Below are positions 48,471 through 57,169 of a DNA stretch of 64,000 nt, in pieces (position 1 is the first letter of the stretch; each line of letters starts with the position of its first letter). This DNA is from Afipia sp. P52-10. GTDB lineage: Bacteria > Pseudomonadota > Alphaproteobacteria > Rhizobiales > Xanthobacteraceae. The stretch covers positions 879 through 64,878 of the forward strand of contig NZ_AZSJ01000007.1 in the NCBI RefSeq assembly GCF_000516555.1, read 5' to 3'. Made by a program: the position numbers and the translations under genes. The notes beneath the pieces were generated by a model that was given only the letters and a program-made list of their open reading frames with translations, had not been told where the DNA came from and searched no databases.

Positions 48471-49622
48471 ATGCGCTTTATCTTCAAGACGGACTACGAT
48501 CAGGACATCCGCATCTTCAAGCATAGCGGCTACTGGTGGTCGTATAGTGTCCTGCTATTGCTGCTAGCGGCCGCGCCATTCCTGCTCGGAAACTATCTTC
48601 TGAGCCAAATGGTGTTCGTTTTCATCTATGCGACGGTCGGTGTTTCTCTACTCATTCTTGTTGGATTCACGGGGCAGGCCTCCCTCGGTCACGCCGCATT
48701 CCTTGCGATCGGCGCCTATACGTCGGCGTACTGTCAGCAGCACGGCATTCCGTTTGTGGTCTACTTTCCGCTTGCAGGCGTTCTGACTGGAATTGTCGGT
48801 GTTCTGGTTGGCTTTCCCGCCCTGCGGCTCCAAGGAATCTATCTCGTGATCGCAACGATTTCCTTCGGAGCGATCATCGAAGAAATTCTGGCGCGTTGGG
48901 AAAGCGTCACCAATGGCAACGAAGGATTGAAAGTGCGGACCCTCGATCTTTTGGGGCTGCCGGTTCCGCGCGATAGTGCGGGTTTTTACTTTCTTTGCCT
49001 TGCGCTGTTGATTGCCGTGATCCTCGCGACGCTCAATCTGCTTCGCTCGCCGACCGGACGAGCCTTCGTCGCCATCCGCGATAGCGAAACGGCGGCGAAG
49101 AGCATGGGGATCGATGTCGCAGCCTATAAAGTCCGCTCTTTCGGCATCAGCGCCACGATCACCGGATTGGCTGGATGTCTCTATGCGCACAAGCTCTCGT
49201 TCATCAGTCCCGAGATGTTCACGCTGCTGCTTTCGATCGAGTTCATCATCGTGATTATCATCGGCGGCGTGTTCAGCCTGCATGGGGCTGTGCTGGGTGC
49301 GATCTTCATTGTGATGATCGATCCGCTGCTGACGATGTTGAAGGATGATCTTCCTGGCGTGATCGGCAATTTCGCGAGCTTGTTTGGAGCCGATGCCCCA
49401 ACCGCGAACCATGTGCAGGACCAGGCAGCCAAGATCGCCTCGGCGCCTGGATTGAAGGGCGCGATTTACGGCTTGATCATCGTTGGCTTCATCCTGTTCG
49501 AACCGACCGGACTTTACGGTCGATGGTTGAAGATCAAGCTCTTCTTCCAGACGTTCCCGCTTTACAAGGCGGCAACTTTCAAACGCCAGAAGACTTACGT
49601 GAAATCGGAGCGCAACCGATGA
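48471..49622 (+). CDS. Branched-chain amino acid-type ABC permease (LivM family)
   Basis: 383 residues from ATG 48471 (GAGG upstream). Eight or more helices, the family motif GQASLGHAAFLAIGAYTSAY near 65-84 and the EAA-like region ESVTNGNEGL and AIRDSETAAKSMGI. The loop near 305-335 between the last helices is longer than in LivM of E. coli. A charged C-terminal tail (FKRQKTYVKSERNR) overlaps the next gene by 4 bp. Confidence 0.9.
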   Translation: MRFIFKTDYDQDIRIFKHSGYWWSYSVLLLLLAAAPFLLGNYLLSQMVFVFIYATVGVSLLILVGFTGQASLGHAAFLAIGAYTSAYCQQHGIPFVVYFPLAGVLTGIVGVLVGFPALRLQGIYLVIATISFGAIIEEILARWESVTNGNEGLKVRTLDLLGLPVPRDSAGFYFLCLALLIAVILATLNLLRSPTGRAFVAIRDSETAAKSMGIDVAAYKVRSFGISATITGLAGCLYAHKLSFISPEMFTLLLSIEFIIVIIIGGVFSLHGAVLGAIFIVMIDPLLTMLKDDLPGVIGNFASLFGADAPTANHVQDQAAKIASAPGLKGAIYGLIIVGFILFEPTGLYGRWLKIKLFFQTFPLYKAATFKRQKTYVKSERNR

Positions 49623-50377
49623 GCTTTCTGGTCGCCGAGAATCTGTCGCTTCAGTTCGGCGGCCTTAAGGCCGTGGACCAGGTGAACTTCTCCGTCGAGA
49701 AGGGTGAGATCTTTACGATCATCGGGCCGAACGGTGCCGGCAAGACTTCGATCTTCAATCTGATCTCACGGCTCTATGATCCAACGTCCGGACGACTGTT
49801 CTTCAATGGCGAGGAGTTCACGCGCGCGCCGCCGCACAAGATCGCGAAGATGGGTATTGCGCGCACGTTTCAGAACATCGAGCTGTTCGACAATGCGACT
49901 GTGCTGAACAATCTCCTGGTGGGTCGCCACTGTCACGCGACGACGAATGTGGTGCAGGAAATCCTGTTCCTGCCGGCGGTTCGGCGAGCTGAATTCGAGC
50001 ACCGTCACAAGGTCGAGCAGGTGATCGAATTGCTCGATCTGGAGCCGTATCGGGACAAGCTGATTTCCGGACTGCCTTACGGTGTTCGGAAGGTGATCGA
50101 ACTCGCGCGGGCGCTCTGCTCGGAGCCAAAGTTGATCTTGCTCGATGAGCCATCGTCGGGGCTCAACGTCGAGGAGACGGACGATATGTCATTCTGGATT
50201 CGAGATATCCGAAACGAGCTCGGAATAACTGTCTTGATGGTGGAGCACGACATGAGCCTCGTGTCGCGGGTGTCTGATCGCGTTCTCGCGCTCAACTACG
50301 GCCGCGAACTGGCAACCGGTACGCCTTCGCAGGTGCAGGGCCATCCGGAAGTGGTTGCCGCCTATTTGGGCGCTTAG
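49619..50377 (+). CDS. Branched-chain amino acid-type ABC ATPase (LivG family)
   Basis: 252 residues from ATG 49619, overlapping livM (ATGA). Walker A GPNGAGKTS near 38-46, the LivG-type signature in the form LPYGVRKVIELARAL (glycine-poor variant), Walker B LILLDEPSSGLN and H-loop VEHDMSLV. Partner of the LivF-type ATPase 17 bp downstream. Confidence 0.9.
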   Translation: MSFLVAENLSLQFGGLKAVDQVNFSVEKGEIFTIIGPNGAGKTSIFNLISRLYDPTSGRLFFNGEEFTRAPPHKIAKMGIARTFQNIELFDNATVLNNLLVGRHCHATTNVVQEILFLPAVRRAEFEHRHKVEQVIELLDLEPYRDKLISGLPYGVRKVIELARALCSEPKLILLDEPSSGLNVEETDDMSFWIRDIRNELGITVLMVEHDMSLVSRVSDRVLALNYGRELATGTPSQVQGHPEVVAAYLGA

Positions 50378-50393
50378 GGGGCAGGGCGATCGT

Positions 50394-51173
50394 ATGAGCG
50401 ATGCAGAGCCGATCCTGAAGGTGTCCAATATCGAAAGCTACTACGGCCCGATCATGGCGATCCGGGGCGTAAGCCTCAGTCTGCCGCGGGGCAAGATCGT
50501 CACGGTGCTCGGGGCCAATGGTGCGGGAAAAACGACCATCTTGAAGACCATTTCCGGGGTTCTTGATCCCCTGAAAGGCTCGGTGGAATTCGAGGGGCAG
50601 GCGATCCAGCGGATGGATCCGGATAAGATCGTCCGGCTCGGCATCAGTCATGTGCCCGAGGGGCGAGAGGTCTTTCCTTTCCTTACAGTCCGTGAAAACC
50701 TGGCGATGGGCGCCTTTCTGCGGACCAGCCGCGACGAGGTGGCGCAGGATCTGGAGCAGATTTACGGGTATTTTCCTCGGCTGAAGGAGCGGCTAGACCA
50801 GCCGGCCGGGCAACTCTCCGGCGGTGAGCAGCAGATGCTCGCGATCAGTCGGGCGCTGATGAACAGGCCCAAGGTGCTGTTGTTGGACGAGCCGTCGCTC
50901 GGTTTGTCGCCATTGTTGGTCAAAGAGATTTTCGCCATCATTCGGCGGGTGAATGCCGAGCGTGGCGTGACGATCCTGCTGGTGGAACAGAATGCCAAGA
51001 TGGCACTTGAGACCGCGGATTATGGATACGTGCTCGAGGTCGGTCGCGTGGTGATGGACGATTCTTGCGAGCGATTGATGCAGAGCAAGGATATCCAGGA
51101 GTTCTATCTCGGGGCGAAGGAAGACAGTGCCCGCGGCGAGCGGCGCTGGAAGAAGAAAAAGACCTGGCGCTAG
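50394..51173 (+). CDS. Branched-chain amino acid-type ABC ATPase (LivF family)
   Basis: 259 residues from ATG 50394. Walker A GANGAGKTT near 39-47, signature LSGGEQQMLAISRAL, Walker B VLLLDEPSLGLSP, H-loop VEQNAKMAL. The C-terminal tail of about 20 residues after FYLGAK is highly basic (RRWKKKKTWR), longer than usual for LivF. A 100-bp gap leads to the CoA-synthetase gene. Confidence 0.9.
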   Translation: MSDAEPILKVSNIESYYGPIMAIRGVSLSLPRGKIVTVLGANGAGKTTILKTISGVLDPLKGSVEFEGQAIQRMDPDKIVRLGISHVPEGREVFPFLTVRENLAMGAFLRTSRDEVAQDLEQIYGYFPRLKERLDQPAGQLSGGEQQMLAISRALMNRPKVLLLDEPSLGLSPLLVKEIFAIIRRVNAERGVTILLVEQNAKMALETADYGYVLEVGRVVMDDSCERLMQSKDIQEFYLGAKEDSARGERRWKKKKTWR

Positions 51174-51273
51174 CGAACTTGGCGCTAAGCAGGCTTCGAA
51201 AATTGCACGTCGTGGCGGACTTCGACGCAAGATCGGAGACGTCAGGCATGTTTCTGTTTGAGGGAGCGCCATC

Positions 51274-53121
51274 ATGAGTGCGAAGCCATCCCTGACGGTC
51301 GGGGAGACGTTGCCGAAGACGTTCTTGGCGGCGATAGAAGCGCGTGGTGATCGCACAGCGATCCGCGAGAAGCGGTTTGGAATCTGGAAGTCGATTTCCT
51401 GGCGTGAATGGCTGGAGACGACCAAGGAGATTGCCTACGCGCTCGATGCGATTGGCTTTAAACCTGGCGATGTCGCGTCGATCCTCAGCAATACGGTCGT
51501 CGAGTGGGTCTATGCCGATATGGGCGTGCTTTGCGCCGGAGGCGTTTCATCGGGCATTTATCCGACCGATTCCGTCAAGCAGGTCGAATACCTTGTCAAC
51601 GATAGTCGCACCAAGGTCATCTTCGTCGAGGACGACGAGCAGCTCGACAAGGTTCTCGACTGCCGCAGCCGTTGTCCCACGCTGGAGAAGATCGTCGTCT
51701 TCGATATGGAGGGGCTGGGCGCTTTCTCCGATCCGATGGTTGTCTCGCTCGAGGCCTTCATGACGTCCGGCCGCCAGCACATGGTCGGAAACGAAGGGCT
51801 TTGGAAGCGGATGATCCAATCCCGAGGGCCGAACGATCTCGCAATCCTCGTCTATACCTCCGGTACGACCGGCCCGCCGAAGGGAGCGATGCACGCCCAT
51901 CGCAGCGTCTGCTTCCAGCTTGCGCATGCGGACGGGTTGTTCCCGTTGATCGAGCGCGACGAGCGACTGCTGTTCCTGCCGCTTTGCCATGTGGCCGAAC
52001 GGCTCGGCGGCTACTATTATAGCCTGGCAACCGGCTCCATCATGAACTTCGCGGAGAGTCCGGAAACCGTGCCGGACAACATCAGGGAGGTGCAGCCTAC
52101 GGCATTTCTCGCGGTGCCGCGGGTTTGGGAGAAGTTCTATTCTTCGGTGATGATTGCGCTGAAGGATGCGACGGCTCTGGAAAAATGGGTTTATGAGAAA
52201 TCGATAGCGGTTGGCTATGAGCTCGCAGACTGCCGGATGGAGGGGAGAGAGCCATCCGCCGCGTTGAAAGCCAAGTTTCAGGTCGCGTACTGGCTTGCGT
52301 TGCGGAATATCCGCAAGGCACTCGGCGTCGATCGCTGCAAGTATCTCTATACGGGTGCTGCGCCGATCGCGCCGGAGTTGATCCGGTGGTATCTCGCGCT
52401 GGGCCTTGGAATGTACGAGGTCTACGGCCAGACCGAAAACTGCGGCATCGCGACGATCATGCCGCACGACCAGATCAAGCTCGGTACCGTCGGAAAAGTT
52501 GTCCCGTGGGGCGAACTGAAGCTCTCGCCTGAAAACGAAATCCTCCTGCGTGGAGATTTCCTCTTCAGCGGCTACCTCAATCAGCCGGAGAAGACCGCAG
52601 AAACGATCGACAAGGATGGCTGGCTGCATACCGGAGACGTTGGACAGATCGACAATCAGGGCTTTGTGAAGATCAGCGACCGGATGAAGGACCTGATCAT
52701 CACAGCGGGCGGGAAGAACATCACCCCGTCTGAGATCGAGAACCAGCTTAAGTTCTCGCCCTATATTTCCGATGCCGTCGTGATCGGTGACAGGCGGCCT
52801 TATCTGACCTGCCTGATCATGATCGAGCAGGAGAACGTCGAGAAGTTCGCCCAGGATAAGAGCATTCCGTTCACGAACTACGTTAGCTTGTGCCGCTCAC
52901 AGCAGGTCCAGCAGTTGATCTCCGATGAAATCGAAAAGGTGAACGCGAATTTCGCACGCGTGGAGACCATCAAGAAGTTCTATCTCATCGAACAGCAGCT
53001 CACGCCGGAAGATGAAGAGCTTACGCCGACCATGAAGCTGAAGCGCAAGTTCGTGAACAAGAAGTATGCGACGGAGATCGAAGCGATGTATGGAGCCGCT
53101 GCGGCGCCCAAAGTTGCCTGA
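51274..53121 (+). CDS. Long-chain-type acyl-CoA synthetase
   Basis: 615 residues. ANL motifs: YTSGTTGPPKGAMHAH near 194-209, EVYGQTENCG near 386-395, GWLHTGDVGQID, DRMKDLIITAGGKNITP, and the late Lys in TPTMKLKRKFVNKK. The size and C-terminal insertions match FadD15-type long/branched-chain synthetases. Position inside a Liv-type transport cluster suggests that the imported acid is captured as a CoA thioester, as described for aromatic-acid loci of Rhodopseudomonas; the exact acid is inferred, not seen. Confidence 0.85.
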   Translation: MSAKPSLTVGETLPKTFLAAIEARGDRTAIREKRFGIWKSISWREWLETTKEIAYALDAIGFKPGDVASILSNTVVEWVYADMGVLCAGGVSSGIYPTDSVKQVEYLVNDSRTKVIFVEDDEQLDKVLDCRSRCPTLEKIVVFDMEGLGAFSDPMVVSLEAFMTSGRQHMVGNEGLWKRMIQSRGPNDLAILVYTSGTTGPPKGAMHAHRSVCFQLAHADGLFPLIERDERLLFLPLCHVAERLGGYYYSLATGSIMNFAESPETVPDNIREVQPTAFLAVPRVWEKFYSSVMIALKDATALEKWVYEKSIAVGYELADCRMEGREPSAALKAKFQVAYWLALRNIRKALGVDRCKYLYTGAAPIAPELIRWYLALGLGMYEVYGQTENCGIATIMPHDQIKLGTVGKVVPWGELKLSPENEILLRGDFLFSGYLNQPEKTAETIDKDGWLHTGDVGQIDNQGFVKISDRMKDLIITAGGKNITPSEIENQLKFSPYISDAVVIGDRRPYLTCLIMIEQENVEKFAQDKSIPFTNYVSLCRSQQVQQLISDEIEKVNANFARVETIKKFYLIEQQLTPEDEELTPTMKLKRKFVNKKYATEIEAMYGAAAAPKVA

Positions 53122-53199
53122 GAGGAGAACAACCAAGAGCCAGCAACGGCCGGAAGCAACCTATGAGGATAACGCTCGGAACGAGGAGGACATGTCATC

Positions 53200-54399
53200 A
53201 TGGAACGGATGATACTCAGAGCCAGTTTGCTAGGCGGAGCACTTGCATTTGCCGTTACGCCGTCGCTCGCTCAAACGAAGACGACCAACCAGGGCATTTC
53301 GGCCACTGAAATTGTGGTTGGTACACACCAGGATCTGTCCGGCCCGATCAAGGGGTGGGGTGTGCCGGTCAGCAACGGGATGAAGATGGCGACCGACGAG
53401 ATCAACGCCGCCGGCGGGATCAACGGCCGCAAAATCAAACTGGTGGTCGAGGATAGTGGCTATGATCCGAAGAAGGCCGTTCTCGCCACCCAAAAGATGA
53501 TCGAGAAGGATAAGATATTCTCGGTGGTGGGCGCCATGGGATCGCCGACCGTGCTGGCCGCACAGGACATCGTGCTTGATGCAGGGCTTACACAGTTGTT
53601 TCCGCTCACGGCTGCCGAGTTCACGTATAAATTCGATCCGGCCAAGCCGCAGGAACGCTTGAAGTTCAACAATCTGCTTCCCTATGTCGAGAGCAGCCGC
53701 GCTGCGATCAAGTACATGATCGAAGAGTACAAGGTGCAGAAACCCTGCATCATGTATCAGGACGACGAATATGGGAAGAACGTGCTCGAGGCGTATGAGA
53801 CCCAACTCGACGCGATGAAGGTCAAGCATGCGACGGTGACCAGCTATAAGCGAGGCGCATCGGATTTCAGCGCGCAGATTTCCAAGATGAAATCCGACGG
53901 ATGTGATCTGGTCGTGCTCGGCACGGTCATTCGCGAGACCATTGGTGCGATGGCCGAGGCCAAGAAGCTCGGCTGGGATGTCAAATTCCTGGGCGCTACG
54001 CCTGCGAACGTCCTCGAAGTGCCAGCCCTCGGCAAAGACGTCGTTGAGGGATTGTTCTCCGCTGCGGCGTTCGAGGTGCCATATGAAGACACCGCGAAAG
54101 GCAAGGTCAAGGACTGGCTGGTCAATTACAAGAAGGCGTATGGGACCGACGCAAACACGCAAGCGATCATCGGCTACAATGCCATGATGACGTTCGCGCA
54201 TTATGCGAAGCTTGCAGGCAAGGATCTCACCGGTCAGAAGTTCCTGGATGCGCTTGAAAGCGGTGATGTGTTCCAAGATATTTTCGGCAATCCGCCGACT
54301 AAGTTCTCCAAGACCAATCACCTCGCGTCTACGATTACGCAGGTGCAGAAGGTCGAAAAGGGCCGCTGGGTGGTCGTCAAAGGCGGTCTGATGTTCTGA
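53200..54399 (+). CDS. Liv-type substrate-binding protein, copy 1
   Basis: 399 residues; ATG 53209 is an alternative. Signal peptide 1-25 ending SLAQ. Periplasmic binding fold of the LivK/Peripla_BP_6 type (GTHQDLSGPIKGWG ... INGRKIKL ... DSGYDPKKAVLATQKMI). Two further paralogues follow in tandem. It would carry the ligand of the LivHMGF transporter. A hairpin follows the gene, so the three copies may be expressed at different levels. Confidence 0.9.
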   Translation: MERMILRASLLGGALAFAVTPSLAQTKTTNQGISATEIVVGTHQDLSGPIKGWGVPVSNGMKMATDEINAAGGINGRKIKLVVEDSGYDPKKAVLATQKMIEKDKIFSVVGAMGSPTVLAAQDIVLDAGLTQLFPLTAAEFTYKFDPAKPQERLKFNNLLPYVESSRAAIKYMIEEYKVQKPCIMYQDDEYGKNVLEAYETQLDAMKVKHATVTSYKRGASDFSAQISKMKSDGCDLVVLGTVIRETIGAMAEAKKLGWDVKFLGATPANVLEVPALGKDVVEGLFSAAAFEVPYEDTAKGKVKDWLVNYKKAYGTDANTQAIIGYNAMMTFAHYAKLAGKDLTGQKFLDALESGDVFQDIFGNPPTKFSKTNHLASTITQVQKVEKGRWVVVKGGLMF

Positions 54400-54430
54400 T
54401 CGGCGATCGCTTTCGCTATCTCATAACCGC

Positions 54431-54456
54431 AGACCCGGACGTATGCGCCCGGGTCT
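54431..54456 (+). terminator. Hairpin between binding-protein copies 1 and 2
   Basis: Perfect 8-bp stem AGACCCGG (54431-54438) / CCGGGTCT (54449-54456) with a 10-base loop, followed by TTCAC. It may be a weak terminator or an mRNA-stabilising 3' hairpin. Confidence 0.55.
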
Positions 54457-54501
54457 TTCACGATACGAACAATCCGGGTCAACCGTGGAGGGGCGTCAAA
54501 A

Positions 54502-55704
54502 ATGATCGAGAATAGACGGAGAGCGGGCGGGCTTGTCGCTGCGGCAATGCTGTTGGCGACGCCGGCATTCGCGCAGACGAAAACCACCAATCAGGGGATC
54601 ACGGCGACGGAGATTGTCGTCGGTACTCATCAGGATCTTTCCGGCCCGCTTAAGACGGCGGGCGTGCCGATCGCGAACGGGTTGAAGCTAGCCGCCGAGG
54701 AGATCAATGCCTCCGGAGGGATCCACGGTCGGAAGATTCGACTGGTCATTGAGGATAGCGGCTATGATCCGAAGCGCGCCTTGCTGGCGACGCAGAAGAT
54801 GATCGAACGCGACAAGATATTCTCGTTGATCGGCGCTTTGGGTTCGCCAACCGTGATGGCGGGGCAGGATATTCTTCTTGATGCGGGGATCACGCAGCTG
54901 TTTCCAGGAACAGCAGCGGAATTCACGTACAAGTTCGATCCGGCAAAGCCCCAGGAACGGTTGAAGTTCAACAATCTGCTGCCGTATGTGGAAAGCACGC
55001 GCGCGGCCATGAAGTATATGGTCGAGACGTTCAAGCCGCAGAAGTCCTGTATCATGTATCAGGATGACGAGTATGGGAAGAACGTCCTTGAAGGTTTTGA
55101 GAAGCAGCTCGCAGCGATGAACCTGAAGCCTGCAACGATCACGAGCTATAAGCGCGGCGCGGCGGACTTCAGTTCACAGATCTCGAAGATGAAGGCAGAT
55201 GGCTGTGACCTTGTCATGCTTGGCACCGTCATCCGAGAGACGGTGGGGGCGATGATCGAGGTCAAAAAGAACGGTTGGGACAATGCGAAGTTCCTGGCCT
55301 CGGCGGCGGCGAATTTCCCGGACGTGCATGTGCTGGGCAAGGACGCGGTCGAGGGACTGTATGCCGCGGCGGCCTTCGAAGTCCCTTATGAGGATACGGC
55401 GAAGGGAAGGGTGAAGGATTGGATCACCGCCTACAAGAAGGCTTTTGGCTCGGATGCCAATACGCAGGCGGTTATCGGCTACAATGCGATGATGACGTTT
55501 GCGCATTATGCGAAACTTGCCGGAAAAGATCTGACAGGCCAGAAGCTGCTCGATGCGCTGGAGAGCGGGGATGTCTATCAAGACATTTTCGGCAGTGCGC
55601 CGACCAAATTCTCAAAGACCAATCATCTCGCTTCAACCGTCACCCAGGTTCAGAAAATCGAGAACGGCCGTTGGGTGGTGGTTAAGGGTGGGCTTGTCTT
55701 CTAG
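54502..55704 (+). CDS. Liv-type substrate-binding protein, copy 2
   Basis: 400 residues. Signal peptide 1-27 ending AFAQ. The same fold and many identical stretches as copies 1 and 3 (NNLLPYVES, YQDDEYGKNVLE, TNHLAST). It differs at positions likely to line the pocket, for example DLSGPLKTAGVPIANG versus IKGWGVPVSNG in copy 1, and PGTAAEF versus PLTAAEF. A different ligand specificity is therefore possible but not proven. Confidence 0.9.
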   Translation: MIENRRRAGGLVAAAMLLATPAFAQTKTTNQGITATEIVVGTHQDLSGPLKTAGVPIANGLKLAAEEINASGGIHGRKIRLVIEDSGYDPKRALLATQKMIERDKIFSLIGALGSPTVMAGQDILLDAGITQLFPGTAAEFTYKFDPAKPQERLKFNNLLPYVESTRAAMKYMVETFKPQKSCIMYQDDEYGKNVLEGFEKQLAAMNLKPATITSYKRGAADFSSQISKMKADGCDLVMLGTVIRETVGAMIEVKKNGWDNAKFLASAAANFPDVHVLGKDAVEGLYAAAAFEVPYEDTAKGRVKDWITAYKKAFGSDANTQAVIGYNAMMTFAHYAKLAGKDLTGQKLLDALESGDVYQDIFGSAPTKFSKTNHLASTVTQVQKIENGRWVVVKGGLVF

Positions 55705-55743
55705 CGATGCCAGTGACCCGACGAAAGTCGCGGAGGCATCGCT
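55703..55743 (+). other. Nested stem-loop between binding-protein copies 2 and 3
   Basis: Outer 9-bp stem AGCGATGCC (55703-55711) / GGCATCGCT (55735-55743) encloses an inner CGAC-GAAA-GTCG hairpin (55719-55730) with a GNRA-type tetraloop. It overlaps the stop codon of copy 2. A message-stability or attenuation element is possible. Confidence 0.45.
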
Positions 55744-55905
55744 GACGGATGCATTCGCACTTTTGCTCCGGGAGCGGCAGTAGGCTTCGTCCGGGCTTGC
55801 CCGAAACTGCCCGGCGAGCTTGCTGAAGTGAGTGTAACCTGTTGCGCGGGGCAGAGGCCCTCCGAGCGGAAGGCCAAATCGATAGAACAACAAGCGGGAG
55901 GAACG

Positions 55906-57105
55906 ATGAGAGCGACCGCACTGAAGGCTGCTTTGCTCTGTTCGGCGATGGCGATGGCGGCGACACCCTCGACTGCGCAGGTCAAGACGACGAACGAAGG
56001 CATCTCGGCCACTGAGATCGTGGTTGGCAACCATTCGGACTTGTCCGGACCGGTGAAGGTTTGGGGAGTGCCGTTCACCAACGGCATGAAACTGGCTGTC
56101 GATGAGGTGAATGCGGCCGGCGGCGTTCATGGTCGCAAAATTAGACTGATCATCGAAGATAGTGGTTATGATCCAAAGAAGGCTGTGCTCGCAACGCAGA
56201 AGCTGATCGAGAAGGATAAGATTTTCTCGATGGTTGGCGGCGGCGGTTCGGCCCCGGTGCTGGCTGCGCAGGATCTTGTAATCGATGCCGGCATTACCCA
56301 GCTTTTCCCGCTCACGGCAGCAGAGTTCACCTACAAGGTCGATCCGGCGAAGCCGCAGGAGCGGCTCAAGTTCAATAACCTTCTGCCCTATGTGGAGAGC
56401 ACCCGGGCGGCGTTGAAGTACATGGTCGAGAGCTTCAAGCCGCAGAAACCCTGCATCATGTATCAGGATGACGAATACGGGAAGAATGTTCTCGAAGGCT
56501 TCGAGAAGCAGCTCGAAGCGATGAAGATCAAGCCCGCATCGATGACAAGCTATAAGCGCGGGGTTTCGGATTTCAGCGCTCAGGTATCCAAGATGAAATC
56601 GGATGGTTGCGATTTGGTCGTGCTCGGCACGGTCATCCGCGAGACTATCGGTGCGATGGCCGAGGCTCGCAAACTGGGCTGGGACGTGAAGTTCATGGGC
56701 GCGAGTGCGACCAACGTCATGGAGGTTCCGCAACTCGGCAAAGACGTGGTGGAAGGGCTCTACGCCGCGGCGGCGTTCGAGGTGCCTTACGAGGATACGG
56801 CCAAAGGCAAGGTTAAGGATTGGCTCGTCGTCTATAAGAAAGCATTCGGCACGGACGCCAACACCCAGGCGGTCATCGGTTACAACGCCATGATGACGTT
56901 CGCGCACTATGCCAAGCTCGCCGGTAAGGACATCACAGGTCAAAAGTTCCTGGATGCGCTGGAGAGCGGTGACGTTTTCCAAGATATCTTTGGCAGCCCT
57001 CCAACCAAGTTTTCCAAAACCAATCACCTGGCTTCGACCGTGACCCAGGTTCAAAAAGTCGAGAAGGGGCGTTGGGTAGTGGTCAAGGATGGCTTGACGT
57101 TCTGA
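55906..57105 (+). CDS. Liv-type substrate-binding protein, copy 3
   Basis: 399 residues from ATG 55906 (GGGAGGAAC before it); an upstream open extension to 55828 is not protein-like. Signal peptide 1-25 ending STAQ. Closest in sequence to copy 1 (shares PLTAAEFTYK and VKFMGA/VKFLGA patterns) but with HSDLSGPVKVWG at the start of the mature domain and GGGGSAPVL in place of GAMGSPTVL at the probable pocket. It ends 30 bp before a bidirectional terminator shared with glpD. Confidence 0.9.
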   Translation: MRATALKAALLCSAMAMAATPSTAQVKTTNEGISATEIVVGNHSDLSGPVKVWGVPFTNGMKLAVDEVNAAGGVHGRKIRLIIEDSGYDPKKAVLATQKLIEKDKIFSMVGGGGSAPVLAAQDLVIDAGITQLFPLTAAEFTYKVDPAKPQERLKFNNLLPYVESTRAALKYMVESFKPQKPCIMYQDDEYGKNVLEGFEKQLEAMKIKPASMTSYKRGVSDFSAQVSKMKSDGCDLVVLGTVIRETIGAMAEARKLGWDVKFMGASATNVMEVPQLGKDVVEGLYAAAAFEVPYEDTAKGKVKDWLVVYKKAFGTDANTQAVIGYNAMMTFAHYAKLAGKDITGQKFLDALESGDVFQDIFGSPPTKFSKTNHLASTVTQVQKVEKGRWVVVKDGLTF

Positions 57106-57134
57106 CCAGTCGGAATTCACCGAGGCCGGATACG

Positions 57135-57169
57135 GCGTTGCGCCAGGGTGTAAAGCCCCGGTGCAACGC
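57135..57169. terminator. Bidirectional terminator between binding protein 3 and glpD
   Basis: GCGTTGC (57135-57141) pairs with GCAACGC (57163-57169), continued inward by further GC pairs with one mismatch. It lies between two convergent stop codons. Confidence 0.7.
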
